From Acidobacteriaceae bacterium (GTDB lineage: Bacteria; Acidobacteriota; Terriglobia; Terriglobales; Acidobacteriaceae), in assembly GCA_003166055.1 (NCBI GenBank), contig PMWR01000188.1, forward strand, positions 6,894-13,114: a DNA stretch of 6,221 nt, written 5' to 3'. The position numbers and the translations under genes are program-made. Below are positions 1 through 5,195 of this stretch, one piece after another (positions within the stretch are counted from its first letter, which is position 1; each line of letters opens with the position of its first letter). The notes under the pieces are model-generated. The model made no database searches and was not told where the DNA came from. It was given only the letters and a program-made list of their open reading frames with translations.

Positions 1-152
1 ATGGGCGCAAAGGGGTGTTTAGCGCGCTGGATGCCGGGCAGGGTTTCCAGCAGGTATTGGACGACGGCGGAGACCGATGTGTCGCGGTGAGCGGCCCAGA
101 CGCGAGCGCTGCGGTAGGTCTCGTCAGGGACGGAGACGGTGATGTTTTTCAT
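1..152 (-). CDS. Ribbon-helix-helix (CopG/VapB-like) antitoxin, 3' end cut by window
   Basis: This reads leftward from an ATG at 150-152 and runs open off the window edge, giving 50 complete codons. The protein starts MKNITVSVPDETYRSARVWA and continues with AAHRDTSVSAVVQYLLETLP. A short beta strand (residues 3-8) followed by two helices split by the TSVSA turn (about residues 25-29) is the ribbon-helix-helix fold of small DNA-binding antitoxins. In that family the strand pairs in a dimer and contacts the operator. An AGGAG ribosome binding site (162-166) lies 9 nt upstream of the ATG. The start overlaps the end of the upstream Cys-rich gene by 29 nt in another frame. The leader coincides with copy A of the dispersed repeat. 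By family habit the protein would repress its own promoter and neutralise a toxin (often a PIN-domain VapC) encoded next, which would lie outside the window. The toxin is not visible, so a free-standing RHH regulator remains possible. Confidence 0.8.
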   Translation of the reverse strand, partial: MKNITVSVPDETYRSARVWAAHRDTSVSAVVQYLLETLPGIQRAKHPFAP

Positions 153-342
153 GGAATTTTGCTCCTGAAACCATTGTGCGCCAAAAGGGGTTAATTACCG
201 GCAAGCCATCGCCTAGCGACCCTTGCGGCGCGGCGGTGAAGCGGTGAAGGCGGGTGTAGCAGTAGCAATAGGGCTTGCCGCGCAGAGCCGGTGCGTGGCA
301 CCTGGCTCCGTTGGGCATGATGGGTCGGCATAGGTTAACCAT
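124..342 (-). CDS. Small Cys-rich protein with NGxRC...PALRGK motif (putative zinc-binding)
   Basis: The frame encodes 72 residues from the ATG at 340-342. That start is preferred because a GGGGGGAG stretch (350-357) lies 7 nt upstream of it. A TTG at 435 would lengthen the frame but has no ribosome binding site. The core is CRPIMPNGARC, then PALRGKPYCYCYTRLH, with Cys at residues 5, 15, 26 and 28 and His at 34. Small bacterial proteins of this type usually carry C-x(n)-G-x2-C ... C-x2-H, probably a zinc site. I know of no established function for them. Here the expected final His is Tyr29, one base away from a His codon, and an extra Cys28 stands beside it. The last 25 or so residues run through repeat copy A and into the start of the RHH gene. 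The original protein may therefore have ended earlier and lost its stop. It could be a decaying gene, or the first gene of a two-gene unit with the RHH protein. Confidence 0.55.
   Translation of the reverse strand: MVNLCRPIMPNGARCHAPALRGKPYCYCYTRLHRFTAAPQGSLGDGLPVINPFWRTMVSGAKFHEKHHRLRP
161..204. repeat. Dispersed repeat, copy A
   Basis: The core starts at 173 with ATTGTGCGCCAA, followed by GGGG, TTAATTA and a CGGCAA end. The core differs from copy B at only 4 of 33 positions. Similarity extends leftward to about 161 (GCTCCTGAAACC). Read on the minus strand, this copy lies directly in front of the RHH gene, and its end supplies that gene's AGGAG ribosome binding site. It also forms the tail of the Cys-rich gene. 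No terminal inverted repeat or flanking duplication was found. Confidence 0.75.
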
Positions 343-423
343 GGTGATACTCCCCCCTGCCCCCCGTCTCTGAAAATAAGTGGCTTGTTTTTCAACGGGA
401 TAGGGCATGGGCTTCGCTGTATC

Positions 424-453
424 TGTGGCAAACAAAGGAGTTATTTGCAGGCA
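424..453. repeat. Degenerate copy (D) of the dispersed repeat
   Basis: TGTGGCAAACAAAGGAGTTA followed by TTTGCAGGCA shares TGTG-GC, AAA, GGAGTTA and GGCA with copies A and B in the same order, with small insertions and mismatches. It lies about 80-110 nt in front of the ATG of the Cys-rich gene on the minus strand, comparable in layout to copy A in front of the RHH gene. Chance similarity cannot be excluded. Confidence 0.35.
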
Positions 454-529
454 TAAGACAATAAAGGACTTACGGGCACCTGTGCGGCGGACGCTCGCGG
501 GAGGCTCGCTCTGGCGAACTGCCTGGAGA

Positions 530-574
530 GCCCTATGAAACGATTGTGCGCCAAATGGAGTTAATTATCGGCAA
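530..574. repeat. Dispersed repeat, copy B
   Basis: This copy has GCCCTATGAAACG, then ATTGTGCGCCAAATGGAG, then TTAATTATCGGCAA. It shares 29 of 33 core positions with copy A, and its start is 370 bp from copy A's. Unlike copy A it is not followed on the minus strand by a recognisable gene. In the reading frame that codes for the tail of the Cys-rich protein in copy A, this copy is open for 13 codons with mostly conservative changes and then meets TAG. Confidence 0.75.
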
Positions 575-604
575 AACGGCGGGAACTATTTTGGGGATTC
601 ATCA

Positions 605-752
605 CGCCGTCCCTTGCAGGACGGCGGCGGGTGTTTGGGGGCGTTCCACGGGTTGCACCCGTGGCTGTTCTCACCTAGTCCTCCGGGACGGACCCTGCGA
701 TGCGGGGCTGTCAAGATGGGCGGAATCCCAGGTCTGAGAATCCAGACCTGGG
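605..752. repeat. Cluster of five palindromes, REP-like composite element
   Basis: Five hairpins follow one another. They are CGCCGTCC/GGACGGCG (605-612 with 619-626, loop 6), CCACGGGT/ACCCGTGG (646-653 with 657-664, loop 3), GTCC/GGAC (678-681 with 686-689), CCCTGC/GCGGGG with one G-T pair (693-698 with 702-707) and CCCAGGTCTG/CAGACCTGGG (727-736 with 743-752, loop 6). Stacked perfect palindromes of this sort are typical of repetitive extragenic elements mobilised by RAYT-type transposases. The wording here (CACGGGT-TGC-ACCCGTG and CCAGGTCT...AGACCTGG) is, from memory, common between acidobacterial genes. No transposase is present in the window. Frames read through the element are artefacts. 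Confidence 0.65.
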
Positions 753-875
753 GCACCCGGCAAAATGGACGGAAAAGTGCCCGATTCAGCCCTAATTCGG
801 TGATGGTCCGGGGCAAACCGTTGTCGGGACCCGGCGTATCGCTGACCGCATCCTGCCGGATTGGTGTGTTGAGCT

Positions 876-920
876 GCTCCATGGATCGATTGTGCGCCAA
901 CACTAAGAATTAATCGGCAA
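876..920. repeat. Dispersed repeat, copy C
   Basis: This copy has GCTCCATGGATCG, then ATTGTGCGCCAA, then a diverged middle, then AATTAATCGGCAA. The total core length of 33 bp matches copies A and B, and the two ends are conserved while the middle seven bases differ. It lies 346 bp after copy B and ends 8 bp before the -35 hexamer of the large gene's promoter. It may therefore be a boundary, a regulator site or an insertion scar next to that promoter. Confidence 0.65.
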
Positions 921-928
921 AGCAATCA

Positions 929-957
929 TTGAAATTCTCTTCATTGTTGGCTACACT
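929..957 (+). promoter_or_regulatory. Sigma-70-like promoter of the large gene
   Basis: TTGAAA (929-934, 5 of 6 to consensus) is separated by exactly 17 nt from TACACT (952-957, 4 of 6). Transcription would start near 964 and give a leader of about 160 nt before the ATG at 1127. The TTG of the -35 box is in frame with the large gene and could be mistaken for its start codon. It lacks a ribosome binding site. Confidence 0.5.
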
Positions 958-1091
958 CCTTTCCATCGAAGTTCGCGGAGATTTCCCCCTCCCATCTTCA
1001 AGCCGCGAATTCTGGATTGCCACAGAAACTCTACAGCAGTGGAACGACGAAACTGCAAACCATGCATTGCGTGCGGGCCCCTTCGGGATAC

Positions 1092-1100
1092 TTGTGCGCC
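1092..1100. repeat. Partial copy (E) of the dispersed repeat core
   Basis: TTGTGCGCC recurs exactly here, preceded by GATAC (compare GAAAC in copies A and B) and followed by TAAAC. It sits in the leader of the large gene, 14 nt before its ribosome binding site. Only nine bases are exact, so this may be a fragment or a chance match. Confidence 0.3.
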
Positions 1101-1113
1101 TAAACAGACGTCC

Positions 1114-1119
1114 GAGGAG
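1114..1119 (+). promoter_or_regulatory. Ribosome binding site that fixes the start of the large gene
   Basis: GAGGAG lies 7 nt before the ATG at 1127. The upstream in-frame TTG at 929 has no comparable site. The ATG choice also places a twin-arginine-like signal exactly at the N-terminus. Confidence 0.75.
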
Positions 1120-1126
1120 CGGAGCT

Positions 1127-4100
1127 ATGGACAGGCGGGAGTTTTTCGGCATGGGCGGCGGAGTTGCGGCGGCAACGGCGCTGCGGTCAACGGGAATCAA
1201 TGTTGGCGGCACGAGCGACCCGGCGCTGGGTGAAGTAAAGAGACTGCTGGCTGCGGCGCTTGGGGGGCAAAACGGCAAAGCCGACGACGGCCCGTTGACG
1301 GTGAGCATCAGCGGCGAGTTCATGGAGGACTACACGGCGGGAACGCCATGGATGGGTTCCGTAATGAAGATCGAAGTGCCGTACGTCTCACGCAACGGCA
1401 CCGCGCAAATCTACAGCTTTCAGGGACACTGGAACCAGGTAGACCCGGAGATTGTTGAGCGCGTTTATGCCGATCCTGACCCGGAGAAGTTTCCCGACCA
1501 GGACACCCTGACCGGATGGACCTACGAAAGCAAGCCGCTGCCGATCCAGGACCCTAACTGGGCACAGAACTACAATCCCCCGAATGCTTTCATTATTTCG
1601 TATACCGATTATCACTATCTTGATCCCGTTCTGCTGCCGGAAGGCAAATCGAAGCCGGACAGGCTGATGGTTTATCGCGATGCTGCCGTCTACTCCGCAC
1701 CGTTGGGCGATGACGGCTCGATTGGGGAGTTCAAAGGCTTCTTCCTGCATCCCAATCCTCCGCTGGTGCAAGGGCCGCTGCCGGCAGGGACGAAGTACAT
1801 CTTCGAAAACTGGATCATGGAAAACTGCTACATGCGGAATTCAGGCCGCTGGCCGGATTGCAAAAATGGTCTCGGCCTGCGCGACGTGGATACGCTTGCC
1901 TATTACCCCCTCGACTGGCAGAACTTGTTCACCGGCGAGGGGCTGGGATTTGTCAAAATCATTCCTCTTTCCGGGGACCCCGCCGGTGAGTATTCCTGCG
2001 TGGCGCTGGAAACGGGCGGCAAGGTTACCTATCTTCGGCTGAAGCTTGATGGGAATGTATCCCGTGTGGTGAGCGGGCCGCCTATCGTGCTGGGTCACTC
2101 TGACAATGGCCTTGTTACCGCGTTCCAGGACTCCTCCGGCCTCGCACAGGTTTTCTTCTTTGACCTGCCCGCAATCCGCACCATTCAGGTCTACCACAAT
2201 CCGCAAAGTGGGATTGTGCACCAGGAGCTGGCGACAGTCGAGCTGGAAGATTTCCAAATGCCGAATTATCCAGCGAACATGCGGTATGACATCATGTGCC
2301 AGTTCAATCCCTTGTTGCGGCAACCGGAGGTTTTTATCACCGTGAAAGATCCGTACGGGAAGCCGAGCGGCGGTCTCACGGAACCGCTGATGGAGTTGTG
2401 GACCACAACACGGCTGAAGAAGGGGTGGGACAAGCTGACGCCGGCGGATAAAGGTGTGCGCAATGTAGTGATGGCTGCAGCGCAGTCTCCCACGCTCTTC
2501 ATCCAGCGCCCCAGGACCGGATTTGAGTACTGGGTACGCGACGAGGGTGGTGACTGGGACAGCGTTCATGTGCGCACTGAAACCGGCGATGGCGAATTGC
2601 TGGAGTCGGCGGGATACCGAGTAGGCATTACGCTGAAGAGAGATGGAGTTGCGGTAAGCACGGGCGAATTCGGACTGTCGGCAACGGTGGCAAGCACAGC
2701 AGTAATTCGCGGACGCCATGGCACGCTGGGGATGCATCGCCCCTGGCAGGCCAAAAGCGACGCGACCGGCACGCTGTGGGTTACGGTGCTGCTTGAAGAT
2801 CGAACCACATTCCCGCAACTGGCAATCACGTCAGACCAGTTCGCCGACCGGCTGGTGCTGGACCTGAATCATCGCATCGACGGATTCATGTCAACCGTAA
2901 CCAGCGACCAATTGCTAAAGGCCCGCGATCCGCGTCATTGCACCGAACAGGAGACCGATGGCTGCTCGGCCGCGGAGATAGCAAGCGAGCTGGACGCGGC
3001 AAACGCGAAGGCGGGAATTACCGATCCCGAAAAAGCCGAACAGGCCGCCAAGTCGATTCGAGAAACGCTGACCAGTTTTTCTCCATCCACTGCACTGTCA
3101 AAAACCACCAGCAAGCCGATCCAGGTTGATTCCAGAATCCCGTGGGGATGGCTTCCCTTATCGCAGGATCTTTCGGTGCTGCATCCGGTGGTGGCGAAGA
3201 ACGGCGGCCCGTCGTTTCGCATCTTCCGCAAGGATGGCGTGCCTCATCTGGAACTGGTCTCGCACGAGGTTGCGCGTGCGCGCGCCGCTGAGCTGAGAAG
3301 CATGCACCCCGCGTACGAGGGCGATGGGTTTGCCAGTTTAGGCACAGGACATTTCGGTATGTTCGACTTTATCACCGACACTTTTGATGCGATTGGCGAC
3401 GCCGCGCAGGCCGTGTGGGACGGCGCATGCCAGTTAGGCGAAGCCATTGTCGATGGAGTCAACTTCACCCTTCACCTGGTAATCGACGGCCTTAACTGGG
3501 TCTTCAACGCGGTCATGGACACCATCGACATGATCATGGACGCCATCGACTTTGTGCTGGAGTACGCGGGGATGGCGCTGGGCATGGCGGTTGGATGGCT
3601 GCTGGAGCAGCTCGGCTTCCTGTTTGACTGGAAGGCGATCAAGGAGCGGCGCGACTTCCTGCACGATTACATCCGGAAGAACCTGCGTCCCGCCCTGAAT
3701 ACCATGGGCAAGCCGGTGAATGGCGCGATTAAGTTCAAGAGTGAGCTTGCGACGATGAGACGCGAAGCTTTTGCCGCGCTGAACACGCTAATGCATACGC
3801 CGGCGGCCGAAGACGCCTGGAAGAATGCGCCCGGGGAGGGAGAATCCGTGTCCTCCTCGTTCAGCTTTATCAACGATTTTTCAGTGTTTCCGCAAGCCAC
3901 ATGGCTCATGGACAAAGTGATGTCGGCATTGCCGCGGGGCAAAGGGGGCCTGGACCAGTTCGACGGGCTGCCGATTCTTGATGCGGCCTTTGCGACATTC
4001 GGCCAGGCGTTGACCAAGGCGTCCGACAACTTTTTCGGGGTGTTGACAGATCTGGTGAATTTTTTTCAGAAGGAGTTCGCCGAGGGGAAGATTATAACTG

Positions 4101-5110
4101 CGCAAGCGCTCGATCCCCTGATTGAGCTTTTGCAAAACCTGCTGGCCCGGCTGTTCAAGATGTTTGAGATCATCATCGATGCGTTGGCGCAATTGCTGCA
4201 GATCTTCTGGGATAACGCGGAGATGATGCTGAATCTTTTCGACGGCTCGATTCCTGTACCAGCATTCTTCCGCGGATTCTACAAGGGCCTGACGGGGAAC
4301 AATCCCACACCGTTGGACATGGCGTGCCTGCTGGCGGCGATACCGATGTCGGCGGAGGCATATGAGTCTCCGAAGAACACGGCCGAGTCGCGTCGGCCGG
4401 GTGCTTATGCGGCAGGCGGCCCGCATTTCGAAAATGCGGCGTATCTGCGGCCCCGCCGAGGCGCCGAAGCCGCTGCTGGAGAAGGCGGCGGGTTTCCCGA
4501 TCCTCCACACCAGACCCCAGCTGAAATCGTGTCTGCTTCGTTTCAGGGCGCGGGAGCGCTGGTGGGCGCCTTCAGCATGGGCGTCACCGCATTCACTACC
4601 GAGGGAGCGTGGAGCGACGGTCTCGGCATGATGGGCTATGCATGCACGATTGGTTCCATGGTTGCGAACCTGGTAGACGAAAAGCGGTGGCTTACTGTCG
4701 GGATTGGTAGCGGCGTCGGCGTGGTGCTGGCGCTGATAGCGTACAAGATGAACGGACGGTCGGCGAGCATCCGGCCCGTGTCGGCAGCTGCTGCTCCTCC
4801 CGGAAGTGGAGGGCTGATCGCCGCTCTCAAGGAACGCTCCGTCCAGGCACTCGGCATCACCGCCGCTGTTGAAGGACTCCTTTCGATTATCGACATTTCG
4901 GTTGAAGGCGATCCCAACTCATACTTCGCCCACCTGGCCACGGGGGCTCAGATGACTCTCGGCATCTGGGTCAAGTCGGAGAAGGCATTTTTTAAGGGCA
5001 ATCCTGCCATGTCCGGGTTGGTCGGTGTGCTCAACGGAAGCCTTGGCGGGATCGTCACCGGGTTATATATCTATCGTCCAATGCCGCTGCTTCTGCCGCC
5101 TTCATCATGA
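1127..5110 (+). CDS. Giant putatively exported protein, beta-rich N-terminal half and amphipathic-helical C-terminal half
   Basis: The protein has 1327 residues from the ATG at 1127, chosen for its GAGGAG site and signal; the frame is open 66 codons further up. Residues 1-19, MDRREFFGMGGGVAAATAL, look like a twin-arginine signal (RREFF), though no A-x-A cleavage site follows clearly. Residues 55-590 are beta-rich; 497-580 resemble an Ig-like segment. Cys pairs 234/245 and 605/613 could form disulfides. Residues 612-650 are charged and helical. From about 745 the chain is helical: five 11-residue repeats with invariant Asp (754, 765, 776, 787, 798), then LGFLFDWKAIKERRDFL (829-845). A long amphipathic helix covers 995-1039, then IPVPAFFRGFYKGLTG (1042-1057) and LDMACLLAAIP (1063-1073). 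A Gly/Ala/Pro/Arg linker (1080-1134) leads to a glycine-rich hydrophobic tail with about five to six candidate membrane segments (1135-1316). I see no catalytic motif. Several segments recall uncharacterised large proteins known mainly from fungi. A membrane-active role is inference. It has its own promoter and no operon partner. Confidence 0.9.
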   Translation: MDRREFFGMGGGVAAATALRSTGINVGGTSDPALGEVKRLLAAALGGQNGKADDGPLTVSISGEFMEDYTAGTPWMGSVMKIEVPYVSRNGTAQIYSFQGHWNQVDPEIVERVYADPDPEKFPDQDTLTGWTYESKPLPIQDPNWAQNYNPPNAFIISYTDYHYLDPVLLPEGKSKPDRLMVYRDAAVYSAPLGDDGSIGEFKGFFLHPNPPLVQGPLPAGTKYIFENWIMENCYMRNSGRWPDCKNGLGLRDVDTLAYYPLDWQNLFTGEGLGFVKIIPLSGDPAGEYSCVALETGGKVTYLRLKLDGNVSRVVSGPPIVLGHSDNGLVTAFQDSSGLAQVFFFDLPAIRTIQVYHNPQSGIVHQELATVELEDFQMPNYPANMRYDIMCQFNPLLRQPEVFITVKDPYGKPSGGLTEPLMELWTTTRLKKGWDKLTPADKGVRNVVMAAAQSPTLFIQRPRTGFEYWVRDEGGDWDSVHVRTETGDGELLESAGYRVGITLKRDGVAVSTGEFGLSATVASTAVIRGRHGTLGMHRPWQAKSDATGTLWVTVLLEDRTTFPQLAITSDQFADRLVLDLNHRIDGFMSTVTSDQLLKARDPRHCTEQETDGCSAAEIASELDAANAKAGITDPEKAEQAAKSIRETLTSFSPSTALSKTTSKPIQVDSRIPWGWLPLSQDLSVLHPVVAKNGGPSFRIFRKDGVPHLELVSHEVARARAAELRSMHPAYEGDGFASLGTGHFGMFDFITDTFDAIGDAAQAVWDGACQLGEAIVDGVNFTLHLVIDGLNWVFNAVMDTIDMIMDAIDFVLEYAGMALGMAVGWLLEQLGFLFDWKAIKERRDFLHDYIRKNLRPALNTMGKPVNGAIKFKSELATMRREAFAALNTLMHTPAAEDAWKNAPGEGESVSSSFSFINDFSVFPQATWLMDKVMSALPRGKGGLDQFDGLPILDAAFATFGQALTKASDNFFGVLTDLVNFFQKEFAEGKIITAQALDPLIELLQNLLARLFKMFEIIIDALAQLLQIFWDNAEMMLNLFDGSIPVPAFFRGFYKGLTGNNPTPLDMACLLAAIPMSAEAYESPKNTAESRRPGAYAAGGPHFENAAYLRPRRGAEAAAGEGGGFPDPPHQTPAEIVSASFQGAGALVGAFSMGVTAFTTEGAWSDGLGMMGYACTIGSMVANLVDEKRWLTVGIGSGVGVVLALIAYKMNGRSASIRPVSAAAAPPGSGGLIAALKERSVQALGITAAVEGLLSIIDISVEGDPNSYFAHLATGAQMTLGIWVKSEKAFFKGNPAMSGLVGVLNGSLGGIVTGLYIYRPMPLLLPPSS

Positions 5111-5111
5111 G

Positions 5112-5180
5112 GCTGCGCGAGCCGCGCGGCATTGGTCCAGGTCCCAACGCGGGACCTGGGCGCCTGGCTGATTGTTTTTT
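5112..5180 (+). terminator. Two hairpins and T-run after the large gene
   Basis: The first hairpin is GCTGCGCG/CGCGCGGC (5112-5119 with 5123-5130, one G-T pair, 3-nt loop), starting 2 bp after the stop codon. The second is CCAGGTCCC/GGGACCTGG (5137-5145 with 5151-5159), extended by a wobble and a G-C pair to 5135/5161. A run of six T follows at 5175-5180, 13 nt after the second stem, which is farther than in a textbook intrinsic terminator. There is no T-run on the other strand, so the tonB-like gene is less well served. The second hairpin and its right flank resemble the palindrome at 727-761, so it may be a REP-like element doing terminator duty. Confidence 0.5.
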
Positions 5181-5195
5181 CGCAAAGATCTCAAG

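Larger units (their letters stand above)
343..1126. other. 784-bp region without a convincing gene, rich in repeats
   Basis: No frame here looks like a real protein. The longer frames at about 586-925 cross five palindromes, are rich in Pro, Arg and Gly, and have no ribosome binding site. The region holds dispersed repeat copies B and C, degenerate copies near 424-453 and 1092-1100, a palindrome cluster at 605-752, and the promoter and leader of the large gene (929-1126). The stretch 455-529 is GC-rich with two GCTCGC direct repeats (493-498 and 504-509) and no other structure that I can see. The stretch 753-875 shows nothing I can name. Confidence 0.7.

Noticed and set aside
173..204. Sigma-70 promoter for the RHH gene inside repeat copy A
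   Set aside because: On the minus strand TTGCCG and CACAAT are 20 nt apart, beyond normal spacing, and no better pair was found. A promoter there is likely but cannot be placed.
546..737. Short plus-strand frame starting in repeat copy B, as evidence that the repeat codes
   Set aside because: The same frame in copy C hits a stop after four codons. Differences between copies A and B fall mostly at amino-acid-changing positions in that frame.
161..920. CRISPR array or integron attC cassette array
   Set aside because: Copies are about 350 bp apart, too far for CRISPR. The repeats lack the paired GTTRRRY/RYYYAAC ends and the hairpin of attC sites, and no integrase is present.
586..925. Several open frames of 84-105 residues on both strands
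   Set aside because: They run through five palindromes and repeat copy C, are Pro/Arg/Gly-rich, have no ribosome binding site and show no fold. They are the usual spurious translations of REP-like elements.
929..1126. N-terminal extension of the large protein from a TTG codon
   Set aside because: The TTG is the start of a -35 hexamer and lacks a ribosome binding site. The ATG at 1127 has GAGGAG at 7 nt and opens a twin-arginine-like signal.
1841..2818. 325-residue leftward frame inside the large gene
   Set aside because: It lies antisense to a well-supported long gene, has an Arg/His/Pro-heavy composition and no ribosome binding site or recognisable fold. It is a shadow of GC-rich coding sequence.
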